IMG/VR virus record: IMGVR_UViG_3300042502_000401
Span: 1 to 24,714 of that record
Strand: one strand, 5' to 3'
Length of the DNA: 24,714 nt
DNA from: a virus
A model generated the notes under the pieces. That model worked only from the letters and a program-made list of their open reading frames with translations. It ran no database searches and was not told the DNA's origin. The translations under genes were made by a program, and so were the position numbers. Of the stretch, positions 1-8,314 are shown one piece after another (position 1 is the first letter of the stretch; each line of letters begins with the position of its first letter).

Positions 1-647
1 TTTACATAATCTCTTAGTGCTTTACTATCTCTAGCTAACATACCAGTGATATACTTGTTAATAGAAGATATATCAGAATTACCATCTACTGATTTAATCA
101 TATATCTCAATCTAGTAGTAATTTCAAAAGAACCATCCTTATTTAATTTTTCAAGAGCTTGGATATCTTTTTCTACTGCCAATTCATCACCATGTGTCAA
201 TAACTTAAAAGTTAATTTATTTTTTCCCAATGGAGTAGTGAATTCAAACTCATTTTTGTTTTTAAATAAAGAAAAATCTACTTCTTTTGTTTGAACTTTT
301 GATAAATCAACTACAGTTTGAATTGTATCACCTGTTACACTTGAATAAAATTTCATTGAATACTCAGGTCCATATCCTAACAATCTTGTTGCCAAAATAA
401 TAGCGTTCTTGTCACCAATTACAATATCTTTAGAATCGATTTTATCCACAATGATAGATTCAAACAACTTATCCAATACAATACCTTTTTTGATAAGATT
501 TTGGCTGGATAGGATATCTTCCTCTTTTGCAGTCATATACTTTATTGTAATTCTACCGGATGCCAATGGATGATCTTTTGGATAAACCAATCCTTTTGAT
601 GGCAAATCCAACACTTCGGTTGGAAAATCGTATGTTTGTTCTGTCAT
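1..647 (-). CDS. T4 gp26-like baseplate hub protein, partial (C-terminus beyond window)
   Basis: An open frame runs from an ATG at 647 to the left edge with no stop, giving 215 visible residues; the C-terminus lies outside the window. The N-terminus reads MTEQTYDFPTEVLDLPSKG, followed by VYP, an MTAKEEDIL motif (about residues 38-46) and a GDKNAIILATRLLGYG stretch near residue 80. This pattern is typical of the small T4-like baseplate hub family, the gp26 type, in marine myoviruses. From family knowledge it would be a structural or assembly component of the baseplate hub. It lies downstream of the tail sheath and tube genes on the same strand, separated from the tube gene by a terminator and a new promoter-like box, so it is probably a separate transcription unit. 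The leader lacks a Shine-Dalgarno sequence. The phage structural role is firm; the exact gp26 equivalence is less sure. Confidence 0.7.
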   Translation of the reverse strand, partial: MTEQTYDFPTEVLDLPSKGLVYPKDHPLASGRITIKYMTAKEEDILSSQNLIKKGIVLDKLFESIIVDKIDSKDIVIGDKNAIILATRLLGYGPEYSMKFYSSVTGDTIQTVVDLSKVQTKEVDFSLFKNKNEFEFTTPLGKNKLTFKLLTHGDELAVEKDIQALEKLNKDGSFEITTRLRYMIKSVDGNSDISSINKYITGMLARDSKALRDYV

Positions 648-669
648 AACTTGTATGTATTTGTTTATA

Positions 670-679
670 TATAAATATA
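670..679 (-). promoter_or_regulatory. Promoter-like box TATATTTATA before the baseplate hub-like gene
   Basis: On the minus strand the box reads TATATTTATA and ends 22 bases before the ATG at 647. The same or a near-identical box precedes four other genes in this window. It lies just downstream of the terminator at 702-732, where a new transcript would need to start. The leader also contains ATACATACAA (651-660), which recurs before the gene at 3779-4141. No -35-like element is evident. The role is inferred from recurrence and position. Confidence 0.45.
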
Positions 680-701
680 TGTTTTTAAAAAAATTAGAAA
701 T

Positions 702-732
702 AAAAAAACCCCCACCATTTCTGATGAGGGTT
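702..732 (-). terminator. Intrinsic terminator after the tail tube gene
   Basis: On the minus strand AACCCTCATC (732-723) can pair with GGTGGGGGTT (716-707) over 10 base pairs including two G-T pairs, with a six-base loop (722-717). A run of seven T follows directly (708-702). This is a standard Rho-independent terminator about 30 bases past the tail tube stop codon, oriented to end transcripts coming from the sheath and tube genes. Confidence 0.85.
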
Positions 733-762
733 GTCCTTCGGTAGCATCCGTAAGGAATATTT

Positions 763-1251
763 TTAGAACTCTAAAATTGCGTAATCGTAAGATAAAGTTA
801 ATTCAACAGTTGCAGGTTCGTTAGAATCAAATGAAAGGTCACCAAAATTTGCAGAGTTAATAAATGCTCCTTTGATTGTCCATTGTTCGATTTTATCTCC
901 AACAGGCCCTAACATATAGAAAGTGATATCTTTCTTATAGAAGTCAGCGTATCCTCTTCTACCAGTAATAGATTCGTGTCCTAAACGAACCCACTCCATT
1001 ACTGATTGTGCTCCTGATGGAACAATCGGGTCATACAATGTAATTGTTATATCTTGCCAATCACCTTTACCTTGTAATTTTCTTTTGATGTTGATGTGGT
1101 CTAACACAATTGTTTCAAAAGTTATTGAAGGTCTAGCTGCTGATTTTACTAAGTAAGAAGGGATACCGTCAATTTCCATAACGTATCTATTCTTCATCTT
1201 CGGTTCGAAGTTCGTATAGAACATCTTATCAAACTCTAATACTTCTGCCAT
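763..1251 (-). CDS. gp19: Tail tube protein (T4 gp19-like)
   Basis: This 162-residue protein matches the T4 gp19 family in length (T4 has 163) and pattern: an N-terminal FEPKMKNRYVMEIDGIPSYL strand, then RPSITFETIVLDHINIKRKL, DITITLYDPIVPSGAQSVMEW, and a C-terminal ATVELTLSYDYAILEF strand. In this family hexameric rings stack to make the inner tube of the contractile tail, through which DNA passes. It follows the sheath gene by 58 bases, the usual 18-19 order in T4-like phages. The start is an ATG with an A-rich leader (AAAGAAATAAAATG) and no Shine-Dalgarno. A promoter-like box lies 26 bases upstream and a strong terminator lies downstream, so the tube gene can be transcribed at a high level, alone or with the sheath gene. 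Confidence 0.95.
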   Translation of the reverse strand: MAEVLEFDKMFYTNFEPKMKNRYVMEIDGIPSYLVKSAARPSITFETIVLDHINIKRKLQGKGDWQDITITLYDPIVPSGAQSVMEWVRLGHESITGRRGYADFYKKDITFYMLGPVGDKIEQWTIKGAFINSANFGDLSFDSNEPATVELTLSYDYAILEF

Positions 1252-1277
1252 TTTATTTCTTTATCTGTTTTATTAAT

Positions 1278-1287
1278 AATAAATATA
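1278..1287 (-). promoter_or_regulatory. Promoter-like box TATATTTATT before the tail tube gene
   Basis: On the minus strand this reads TATATTTATT, one base different from the box at 670-679, and ends 26 bases before the tail tube ATG. It lies in the 58-base gap between the sheath stop and tube start. With the sheath promoter upstream, it could give extra tube transcripts. Function is inferred from the repeated motif only. Confidence 0.4.
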
Positions 1288-1309
1288 CACTAATTATTTT
1301 TTCGTTATC

Positions 1310-3628
1310 TTATGCGCTGAATGTTGCTCCAGTTGGTAAGATGTTGAAATCAATAACTATAAATTCAGCTGTCTTTGTTGGTTGTAAGAAAATCTGTCCA
1401 GCCATAATGTTTCTATCGATAACATCAGGTGTGTTATTACTTTCATCCATTACCACATTAAATGCGTAAAGTCCTTGTCTTTGTTGAATTGCTTCAAAAT
1501 AAGGATTAACAGTGTTTAAGAATCTAGTTCTAGTCTCTGAAGTATTTTGTTCGAATACTAAGAAACGAGATGTAGATGCCACAAACTTCTTAACAGTGAT
1601 AAGTAATCTTCTTACATTGATTCTATCCAATGCCGATGCTCTATCTTGTAAAGTTTTTTGTCCGTATGCTACAATACCTTGTCCAGGGAATACAGCGATT
1701 GGGTTTACTTTTGCTTCGTATAAAGTATCTCTTTCAGAATGTGTTAATCTATTCAATACACTAACTGCTCCCGTAATGCCACCTCTATTTAAACCGGCTG
1801 GTGCGAACCATTCTGCTGCCAATCTATCATTTGCTGCGAATACTGCTGGTAATAAAGTTGATGGAGGAACTGAAGTTAATTTGTTTGTGTTACCATCAAT
1901 TGTTTTAACCCAAGGATAGTAAGTTCCAACATAGTTTGAATCTACTAAAGATGCTTCATCGGTTGCTTGTGTGATTGTATCACCTGCTCCGTTGAAATCA
2001 GCGATGTAGAATGCATCTTGTCTATTTTCTACCATGTCGATTACTCTATCAGTTACATTAGAGTGTAATCTTCTAATGATACCTGGAGTTACCACCATAT
2101 TAATATCATATTCATCAGGGTTAGATACTGCTGCGATTGCTTTAGCGTATGCTACCGAACCACTTGCTATTGAAGTTGAACAATCAAGTCCTTGTACGTT
2201 AGCTGCTGAAATAGATGTTCCCAATGCTGGCTTAATAATTGGATTTAATCCATCAAAACCTTCTTGGAAACATAATATAATTTGTCTCTTAGCCATATCA
2301 ATAGCTGCTGAGCCCGTTGGAACATAATTAAATGGAGAATTGTGGAATGAGAAGTTATTTGAAGTTCTTCCAGTTATACCAGTAGGTATTGGTTTTAAGA
2401 ACTGAGTCATATCTATTTTATATGCTGCTGATTCGATATCCAATCCACTAAATCTAATGGTTGAAGATGTTGTATTATCTTTTGAACCGGTTGAATATTG
2501 AACACCTGGTAATAAATTTCCGTTTTGTCCATCATCAATTGGTGAATAATATGCAGAGTGTCCAAATGGCATTGCTGATATTGGATATGTACCTTGCTCT
2601 TTTACTTCAACTCTAATATATTTTGATTTGTTTGAGTAATCACCATTTTCAGTAATTTTACCATCAGAATCAATAGTTACATTTCTATCACCAATTACTC
2701 TAGCTATAAAGTTAGGAGAAGCGGGGTCTAAGTTTACATTGTTAAATGTTTCTAATACTACTTTTCTTCTATCAGTGTCAGAAAATGCTCTTACAGTTAC
2801 ACTAAATACAGAATAATCAGTTGAACCATCTTCACCAGCTGCTTTAACTCCAGAAATACCAATTTTGTATTTTGTGTTATAGATTGTCCCATCACCAATT
2901 GTGTGGAAACGGAATAAATCGCTTGATGGGTCTTGTGCGCTTCCCGTTTGAGATTGAACCCAAGGAGTTGAAGCGTATGTAATATCTTGTCTGAAATCTT
3001 GTGTTGGGATAGTAACTCTTTGGATACCATAATCAGCACCACTTAATGTTGCTGCATAATTTTCAAAATATACATAAGTATATGGTGCTTTAGTTCCAAA
3101 TGGTGATTCACCAAATACATCACTAACATCATTAGTTGATGAAGGTAATAAATTTAGTGTATAAGAGCTTCCCATTATACCCGCATTGTTTATTACAAAA
3201 GATGAACTATCAGATAATTGACTTGCTGAAATAGATCCTGTGAATCCTGTAGGTTGATTGTTAGAACCTGTAGCGAATAATACTGCGAATATTCTACCAT
3301 CGGAGTTATCACCATCAGCAGAACCTGTAATTCTTAAAGCGAAAGGTTGTGGTTGTTGATAACCACCGATACCACCAACTCTTACGATGGTAGCCGTTCC
3401 AGCTTCTCTTAAATAGTTTTGAACTGCATATTCTGTGTAATATGTTCCATCGGGTGTTCCGAAGATATCTTCGAATTCTGATTGGGTTCTTACGATTGTT
3501 GGAATAAATGCCGGTCCTTGCTTAAAAGGTCCAATAAATGCTGCTCCAATTTCACCAACTCCTTGCGCTAAGAAGGATAGGTCATTTTCTCTTGTAAAAA
3601 CACCAGGTGATACGATTCTTTCTGCCAT
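1310..3628 (-). CDS. gp18: Contractile tail sheath protein (T4 gp18-like)
   Basis: At 772 residues this is clearly larger than T4 gp18 (659). The N-terminus (MAERIVSPGVFTRENDLSFL, then IGAAFIGPFKQGPAF and a TYYTEYAVQNYLREAG segment) and the C-terminus (AVFPGQGIVAYGQKTL, ALDRINVRRLLITVKKFV, TRTRFLNTVNPYFEAI, GQIFLQPTKTAEFIVIDFNI) are the conserved polymerising core of myovirus sheath proteins. The middle (about residues 100-430) is rich in Ser, Thr, Gly and Asn and is less conserved; in this family that part forms surface-exposed domains. The protein would polymerise around the gp19 tube and contract on infection. It is followed by the tube gene and preceded by a 150-base gap holding a promoter-like box. 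Confidence 0.95.
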   Translation of the reverse strand: MAERIVSPGVFTRENDLSFLAQGVGEIGAAFIGPFKQGPAFIPTIVRTQSEFEDIFGTPDGTYYTEYAVQNYLREAGTATIVRVGGIGGYQQPQPFALRITGSADGDNSDGRIFAVLFATGSNNQPTGFTGSISASQLSDSSSFVINNAGIMGSSYTLNLLPSSTNDVSDVFGESPFGTKAPYTYVYFENYAATLSGADYGIQRVTIPTQDFRQDITYASTPWVQSQTGSAQDPSSDLFRFHTIGDGTIYNTKYKIGISGVKAAGEDGSTDYSVFSVTVRAFSDTDRRKVVLETFNNVNLDPASPNFIARVIGDRNVTIDSDGKITENGDYSNKSKYIRVEVKEQGTYPISAMPFGHSAYYSPIDDGQNGNLLPGVQYSTGSKDNTTSSTIRFSGLDIESAAYKIDMTQFLKPIPTGITGRTSNNFSFHNSPFNYVPTGSAAIDMAKRQIILCFQEGFDGLNPIIKPALGTSISAANVQGLDCSTSIASGSVAYAKAIAAVSNPDEYDINMVVTPGIIRRLHSNVTDRVIDMVENRQDAFYIADFNGAGDTITQATDEASLVDSNYVGTYYPWVKTIDGNTNKLTSVPPSTLLPAVFAANDRLAAEWFAPAGLNRGGITGAVSVLNRLTHSERDTLYEAKVNPIAVFPGQGIVAYGQKTLQDRASALDRINVRRLLITVKKFVASTSRFLVFEQNTSETRTRFLNTVNPYFEAIQQRQGLYAFNVVMDESNNTPDVIDRNIMAGQIFLQPTKTAEFIVIDFNILPTGATFSA

Positions 3629-3687
3629 TGTTATTTATATATTTGTTATTATATTTTAATTCCGTGTACTTCCAAACAAAATACACA

Positions 3688-3697
3688 TATAAATATA
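3688..3697 (-). promoter_or_regulatory. Promoter-like box TATATTTATA before the tail sheath gene
   Basis: On the minus strand it reads TATATTTATA, identical to the box at 670-679. It sits in the 150-base gap upstream of the sheath gene and leaves a leader of about 60 bases, longer than at the other boxes. The rest of the gap (3629-3778) is A/T-rich with no gene and no convincing terminator. Function is inferred. Confidence 0.45.
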
Positions 3698-3778
3698 AGG
3701 GAAATCCCCAAAACACAATTTTTTTTTAAAATATCGTATTAGGAATCTATTACTATTATCTAATGTATTATATTCTTC

Positions 3779-4141
3779 TTATTCGGTTGTTTCTTCTTCA
3801 GTTACAGTCTCTTCCCAAGGTAATCCATATACAAAGTTAGTAGCGTAATCCTTTTGAATATCTATGTTATAAGTTAATCCAGTAACTATGCTTGTTACTT
3901 CCTCATTTCCTAATTTATTCTTAACCCACTCAACCAATTGAGGTGCAGTTAGGTTTGAAAATTGTGTAAACTCAGGCGCATTGGTATCAACTGTGCTTAA
4001 ATCATCACAAATAGTTACAACATCTTGAGCTGCGGCGGTAAACATACCATCCACAACCTCACACTTCCAATACACTTTTGTAACGATACCGTTTACAATG
4101 TGTCTTTCCAATTGTCTGATTGTCCAATTTGTTTGAGCCAT
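3779..4141 (-). CDS. Small acidic phage protein, unknown function, upstream of the tail sheath gene
   Basis: The 120-residue protein starts MAQTNWTIRQLERHIVNGIV followed by a KVYWKCEVVDG strand. This opening (WTI..LER...NGIV...YW) resembles small proteins I know from marine tailed phages, which often carry a TPW-like C-terminal motif; here GLPWEETVTEEETTE closes the chain. The middle (LTAPQLVEWVKNKLG, about residues 64-78) looks like an amphipathic helix. The tail is strongly acidic. There is no signal peptide or membrane segment. It has its own promoter-like box 17 bases upstream and stands between the glycan cluster and the sheath gene, so it is more likely a structural or accessory virion gene than an enzyme. 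I assign no function. Confidence 0.8.
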   Translation of the reverse strand: MAQTNWTIRQLERHIVNGIVTKVYWKCEVVDGMFTAAAQDVVTICDDLSTVDTNAPEFTQFSNLTAPQLVEWVKNKLGNEEVTSIVTGLTYNIDIQKDYATNFVYGLPWEETVTEEETTE

Positions 4142-4158
4142 AATATCTTATTTGTATG

Positions 4159-4168
4159 TATAAATATT
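4159..4168 (-). promoter_or_regulatory. Promoter-like box AATATTTATA before the 120-residue gene
   Basis: On the minus strand it reads AATATTTATA, one base off the common TATATTTATA, ending 17 bases before the ATG at 4141. It lies in the 31-base gap after the carbamoyltransferase stop, a place where the tail module could start an independent transcript. The leader shares the 10-mer ATACATACAA (4152-4161) with the gene at the left edge. Function is inferred. Confidence 0.4.
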
Positions 4169-4172
4169 TAAT

Positions 4173-5855
4173 TTATTTGTAAACAATATAATTACCCAAT
4201 ACCAACACATCCATTTCCGTATCATAGAAGGTTTGTAAGGCATCTTCCGGCGTTAAAACCATAGTTTTATCCTTTACATTGAATGATGTGTTTAATAAAA
4301 TTGGATATCCACTCAATTTCTCATATTTCCTCAATAACCTGTATATTCGGTTGTTTGAAGTGGTAAATATAGTTTGAATTCGAGCAGTTCCATCCACATG
4401 AGTTACTGCTCCTAACTTTTCCTGATATTCAGTTCTGACTTTAACCACCTGATTCATATATGGAACATCTCCATCCGTTTCAAAATACTTATCTTGCACA
4501 TCTTGCAATACCATAGGTGCAAATGGTCTAAATCCTTCTCTTTTTTTGATTACCTTATTAATCTTATCTTTCATTTCAGCCTTTAAAGGTGATGCAAGGA
4601 TTGAACGATTACCCAAAGCCCTAGCTCCAAACTCAATACTTCCATAAAACCAACCAATTACCTTTTCATTATGTAATTCTTCAGCAACTTTGGTTAATAA
4701 CTCCTCATCGTTACTATATTTTACAATTTTAGATGGATCTATCGTTTCCACAACCCTACCATATCCATATTCCGGCCCCAAAAATGGGTTTCTTGTAATT
4801 CTACCTTTAAATTCGGTATCATTTAACACACTATAATGAACACAAGCACCAATAGCAGAACCGGCATCGGATGGTGCGGATGGTATCCATAGTTTTTTAT
4901 ACTTTGTATTACGGAATACCTTACCATTAGCAGTTCCATTATATGCACATCCACCACTCAAACATAAATTAGGGTTACCATTCGTATTTATACTATTTAG
5001 AATTGCAAATAAAACATCTTCATATACTTGCTGAACTGCAAATGCCAAATCTTCATGTTCCGCTGTAATTGGTTCTTTTGAATCTCTTGGTAAGATTCCT
5101 AAACATTCAACCAATTTGTGATTAAACATTAATTTATCATCTCTATCCCAACAAAACTTCTCCATATCACAATTTAATCTTCCAGCTCCAAATTTAATAA
5201 GTTGTCCTACTAATTTAGTATATTTACTCTTAGAACCATACGATGCTAACCCCATAACCTTATATTCTCCCTCATTTGGTTTAAATCCTAAGTAAGATGT
5301 CATAGCTGAATAAAACAACCCCAATGAATGTGGATATTGAGCTACACTTTTATATTTTATTGATTTTTCTTTATGAGAACCATATGATATTGTATCAATT
5401 TCACCAACTCCATCTACAGATACCACATCAGATTCTAAAAAATCAGAAGTAAATGCTGAATAATAAAGATGCGATTTATGATGCTCTGAATAAAATATAG
5501 TATCGGATATTGATTTCAGTAACTTATGTATTTTAATTCTATTTAAAGTTATTTCAACTAAAGATTTAGTTACATGAATTGGTGCTTTAAAGAAATTTGT
5601 TTTAAAATTATCCCAAACTCTTTTAAATTTTAATTTTGGTTCTTCGTAATAGCAAACCGCACTTATATCCTCTTTACTAATTTTATATTTCTTAAAAATG
5701 TAATCTATTGTATTTTGCGGAAATGAACTATCATGTTTTATTCCTGTAAATCTTTCTTCTTCACACGCAAACATTAACTTGCTATTTTTGAATAGACATG
5801 CTGATGAATCGTGGTAAAATGCCGATATACCTATTATGTATTTATCGTTTTTCAT
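4173..5855 (-). CDS. NodU/CmcH-family O-carbamoyltransferase
   Basis: The 560 residues are close to the usual length of the NodU/CmcH/TobZ family. The N-terminal Kae1-like domain shows GISAFYHDSSACL (9-21), CEEERFTGIKHDSSFP (31-46), the metal-binding SEHHKSHLYYSAF (H125, H126, H129) and VDGVGE (147-152). The middle carries NEGEYKVMGLASYG and SGGCAYNGTANGKV. The C-terminal domain has GSIEFGARALGNRSILASP and EGFRPFAPMVL. Members transfer a carbamoyl group from carbamoyl phosphate, via a carbamoyl-adenylate, to a hydroxyl of a sugar or antibiotic. Nothing key appears missing, so it is probably active, most likely in O-carbamoylating a sugar made or attached by the neighbouring genes. It is the last gene of the cluster and overlaps the SGNH gene upstream by 14 bases. 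Confidence 0.95.
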   Translation of the reverse strand: MKNDKYIIGISAFYHDSSACLFKNSKLMFACEEERFTGIKHDSSFPQNTIDYIFKKYKISKEDISAVCYYEEPKLKFKRVWDNFKTNFFKAPIHVTKSLVEITLNRIKIHKLLKSISDTIFYSEHHKSHLYYSAFTSDFLESDVVSVDGVGEIDTISYGSHKEKSIKYKSVAQYPHSLGLFYSAMTSYLGFKPNEGEYKVMGLASYGSKSKYTKLVGQLIKFGAGRLNCDMEKFCWDRDDKLMFNHKLVECLGILPRDSKEPITAEHEDLAFAVQQVYEDVLFAILNSINTNGNPNLCLSGGCAYNGTANGKVFRNTKYKKLWIPSAPSDAGSAIGACVHYSVLNDTEFKGRITRNPFLGPEYGYGRVVETIDPSKIVKYSNDEELLTKVAEELHNEKVIGWFYGSIEFGARALGNRSILASPLKAEMKDKINKVIKKREGFRPFAPMVLQDVQDKYFETDGDVPYMNQVVKVRTEYQEKLGAVTHVDGTARIQTIFTTSNNRIYRLLRKYEKLSGYPILLNTSFNVKDKTMVLTPEDALQTFYDTEMDVLVLGNYIVYK

Positions 5856-6570
5856 TTTCTAATTCTTTTATTAAAAAGTGGCCCCATTCTTTATGTGCCT
5901 CTTTTGATGGATGATTGCGTGGTAAAAATCCCTCACCCATAAATTTTATGTGTTCATACATTGTTCCAAATGTAAATTCATCGGGCAATTGTGACCATAA
6001 TGAATTTAAATCTAATTGAAAATGTGGTTTACCATAATTATCTATTAAATCCGTTGGTTCTTTTGGAAGTTTATATTCGTAAAAACTATTAAAGAAATAA
6101 TATGATATATTATGTTTTTCCAAAAATGCAGATAACGAAATAATATGATTAAATGTTCTGATATACGATGGTATATCCGAAGTTTGGTTTAAAACAAATT
6201 GATCTTCAGTTGTCCTATTTGTATCCGGCTCACCCCATTTATCATATCCCACCCACAATCTTTCCTGTTGGTATTTATTACCATCCCACCATTCAAATCG
6301 AGTAGGTGCAGTCCAACCTATTACTACTATAAGATTTGATGCATTAATCCAACCATTATCTTCACTCCAAACAACTCTATTACTTAACCAATGGGAAACA
6401 TCTCTCATTGTTTGTCTATAAATATAATCATTAGAAACACCAGCCGATGCATTATTACAATCCATTGCATTTAAATTATTAGCAACATGGTGTGAGAATC
6501 TTTCCGTTTTTTTATCTTCTAACTCAGCTCCCCATACTACCGAATCTCCGTGACTATATAACGCTAACAT
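5842..6570 (-). CDS. SGNH/GDSL-like hydrolase or acyltransferase, copy 1 (GDS type)
   Basis: The 242-residue protein has the block I motif SHGDSVVWGAEL near the N-terminus (candidate nucleophile S10), a block II-like ASAGVSNDYIYRQ (G44, N47), a block III-like VVIGWTAPTRFEWW (83-95) and a C-terminal RNHPSKEAHKEWGHFL with candidate His at 220. The canonical DxxH is not obvious, as Asn-His stands there. SGNH enzymes cleave or transfer acyl groups, often acetyl, on glycans. No signal peptide or membrane segment is seen, so it should act in the cytoplasm. It overlaps both neighbours (14 bases with the carbamoyltransferase, 17 bases with the next SGNH gene), which indicates coupled translation. The fold assignment rests on motifs; substrate and even catalysis are unproven. 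Confidence 0.75.
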   Translation of the reverse strand: MLALYSHGDSVVWGAELEDKKTERFSHHVANNLNAMDCNNASAGVSNDYIYRQTMRDVSHWLSNRVVWSEDNGWINASNLIVVIGWTAPTRFEWWDGNKYQQERLWVGYDKWGEPDTNRTTEDQFVLNQTSDIPSYIRTFNHIISLSAFLEKHNISYYFFNSFYEYKLPKEPTDLIDNYGKPHFQLDLNSLWSQLPDEFTFGTMYEHIKFMGEGFLPRNHPSKEAHKEWGHFLIKELENEKR

Positions 6571-7402
6571 CTTTTAATAATTTTCTTTTAACAATTTCCG
6601 AATGAATTAATTCAGCTATAAAGCCATATCCAATTCTGTTTGGATGTGGTCCATCAGAACATTCTCTTACAACTTTGTGGTCATCTTCCCAAAGTGCATA
6701 TGGTAACGATGGATCTATTTCATCTTTTCTATCTAATAGATATTCTGATAATGTGTAATTTGGTAGTATCCAATTTTCTAATTTTACTTGTTCATAAAAT
6801 GAAACTTTTTTACAAAGAATATTTTCAAATGCATTTAAAAATAGATAATCAATATCCAATGATTCTAATAATATTTGTAAATTGCAAACATAGTTCATAG
6901 CAATTTCATGTAAAAATTCATAACTAAATCTATTAACTATAAAATCTTTATATAACTTAACTACACCATCTCTCATTTCATCATTTTCTATTTGGTCTAT
7001 CCAATTTAAATTTAAAACTGCCGATGGTCGAATATGGCATTCGTTTGAATAATTAATAAATCCGTTTGCCTCATAATTAGCAGTATCTAAAAAATTTAAT
7101 GGTTCTCTTATTATAGATGAAAAACATACAATTACCAAATCTCCTTTTTTAAGATGACCCTCATGTAATCTATGCATTACTTCTCTATAAATTTCAAAAT
7201 TAGAATATCCAGCTGCTCCAAAATTATTTACTTTATATTTGTTTTTTAAAAGTGTATTTAACTGACCTGGCCATGCATATAATTTTCTTTCGTTATCCCA
7301 GTTTAAATCATATCTATCACTCATTGGAATTTGCCCTCTTCCGGGTTCCCACTCAACTCCAACACCCTGTGTCCAACTATCACCAAAACAATGTATTTTC
7401 AT
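6554..7402 (-). CDS. SGNH/GDSL-like hydrolase or acyltransferase, copy 2 (GDS type, complete DxxH)
   Basis: At 282 residues this is the copy closest to a classical SGNH enzyme. It shows KIHCFGDSWTQGVGVEW (S9 as nucleophile), NNFGAAGYSNFEIYREV (oxyanion-hole G65 and N68), GDLVIVCFSSIIREPL in the block III position, and a C-terminal SDGPHPNRIGYGFIAELI with D250-x-x-H253. All four block residues are therefore present, and an active esterase or acyltransferase is plausible. It is cytoplasmic by appearance, with no leader peptide. One base separates it from the stop of the next upstream SGNH gene, and it overlaps the downstream one. Its neighbours suggest a glycan substrate, for example O-acetyl removal or transfer, but this is inference from context. 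Confidence 0.85.
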   Translation of the reverse strand: MKIHCFGDSWTQGVGVEWEPGRGQIPMSDRYDLNWDNERKLYAWPGQLNTLLKNKYKVNNFGAAGYSNFEIYREVMHRLHEGHLKKGDLVIVCFSSIIREPLNFLDTANYEANGFINYSNECHIRPSAVLNLNWIDQIENDEMRDGVVKLYKDFIVNRFSYEFLHEIAMNYVCNLQILLESLDIDYLFLNAFENILCKKVSFYEQVKLENWILPNYTLSEYLLDRKDEIDPSLPYALWEDDHKVVRECSDGPHPNRIGYGFIAELIHSEIVKRKLLKDVSVI

Positions 7403-7403
7403 A

Positions 7404-8309
7404 TCACTTAATTAAATTTAATAATTCTTCTTTAACAAATCTTTCCATCATTTTAGGAGATGGATGTCCCCAACCATTATGTTGTATTTTTAAATATTCT
7501 TCGTATGTATTACCATTGGATTCCTGAAATGGAGATTCTCCATTATGATTATCAATTGTCCATTCCAATAAACCATTATAGTTTTTATAATGCCAATGTA
7601 ATTTACTATCAATTGGTAATTCGTTGATATATGGTTTAAGAATCTCATGCTTATCAAACCATATTGTTTTTGTTGGTATATCCGAATTGTTTTCAGGTGC
7701 CCCAAATAAAACTTCTCTGGCTTCATATGAATATGGATTCCTCATACTCATATAATTATGTTGTATTTCATTTTTATCACAAAATAAAACTAAATGAGAC
7801 CAAGCTTCCAACCAACTAATTGTTTGATTTAGAATATTGTTCCAATTCACTTCCAATTCCCAATATTTTACTGCATTATCAATACCCAACCCATCTAAAG
7901 CATCATCAGGCGGTGCGTATCCACCCGTTAAAAAGAATAAACCATTTTCATTCTTCCAATTATTCCAATACATAAGTGTATGAGGTTGTTGAATAATTTT
8001 TATAGGATTATCATTTGTAATATATATGGATTGTCTTGTTGGGTCTGACCATTGAATGATTGTATGTATATTTTTTACATCAACTCCCTCTTTAATTAGT
8101 TTTTGTATCCAATAAAAGATAATCCTACACATAGAAACATTATCATTAGTAGCCCCACCCAAATTATATACCAATACATCATTACCTAATTCCTTTTGTA
8201 AGTAATATGGCCAAGAATATCTATCCTCTGGTCCTTGATTGAATGGTGCATCGGGATTAAACCTAACATTTTTTGTAAATGAACAACCCGTGCATAATAT
8301 ATGTTTCAT
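7404..8309 (-). CDS. SGNH-like protein, copy 3 (GCS type)
   Basis: The 301 residues start MKHILCTGCSFTKN, a block I variant in which the Asp before the nucleophile Ser (S10) is replaced by Cys. Block II-like VYNLGGATNDNVSM has G52 and N55; a block III-like TIIQWSDPTRQ sits at 83-93; and the C-terminal NGWGHPSPKMMERFVKEEL carries candidate H282 without a clear DxxH Asp. The same layout (GCS, then WSxPxR, then HP) recurs in the copy at 13655, so they form a subfamily within this window. It lies between another SGNH gene and the radical SAM gene, with 1- and 5-base gaps. The short leader contains AGGA, the nearest thing to a Shine-Dalgarno in the cluster. Enzyme activity is uncertain. Confidence 0.7.
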   Translation of the reverse strand: MKHILCTGCSFTKNVRFNPDAPFNQGPEDRYSWPYYLQKELGNDVLVYNLGGATNDNVSMCRIIFYWIQKLIKEGVDVKNIHTIIQWSDPTRQSIYITNDNPIKIIQQPHTLMYWNNWKNENGLFFLTGGYAPPDDALDGLGIDNAVKYWELEVNWNNILNQTISWLEAWSHLVLFCDKNEIQHNYMSMRNPYSYEAREVLFGAPENNSDIPTKTIWFDKHEILKPYINELPIDSKLHWHYKNYNGLLEWTIDNHNGESPFQESNGNTYEEYLKIQHNGWGHPSPKMMERFVKEELLNLIK

Positions 8310-8314
8310 AATTC

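Noticed and set aside
46-294. Plus-strand open frame of 82 codons
   Set aside because: It lies antisense within the baseplate hub-like gene, has no recognisable protein pattern, and no plus-strand gene is supported anywhere in the window.
1512-2327. Plus-strand open frames antisense to the tail sheath gene
   Set aside because: These are mirror frames of a strongly conserved gene, with low-complexity products and no plausible start context.
2797-3042. Minus-strand frame of 81 codons inside the sheath gene
   Set aside because: It is an out-of-frame shadow within the sheath coding sequence, lacking any recognisable motif.
3632-3639. TATAAATA on the minus strand, an exact T4 late-promoter match
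   Set aside because: It ends only 3 bases before the tail sheath ATG, too close to serve as a -10 element for that gene; it is more likely part of the A/T-rich leader.
3699-3709. Small inverted repeat GGGAAATCCCC upstream of the sheath gene
   Set aside because: The stem has at most three or four base pairs and there is no T-run directly after it on either strand in the right place, so I do not call it a terminator.
6417-6426. A further TATATTTATA match inside the SGNH gene at 5842-6570
   Set aside because: It encodes conserved residues (DYIYR) of a coding sequence and does not precede a gene start; shows that the motif can also occur by chance in such AT-rich DNA.
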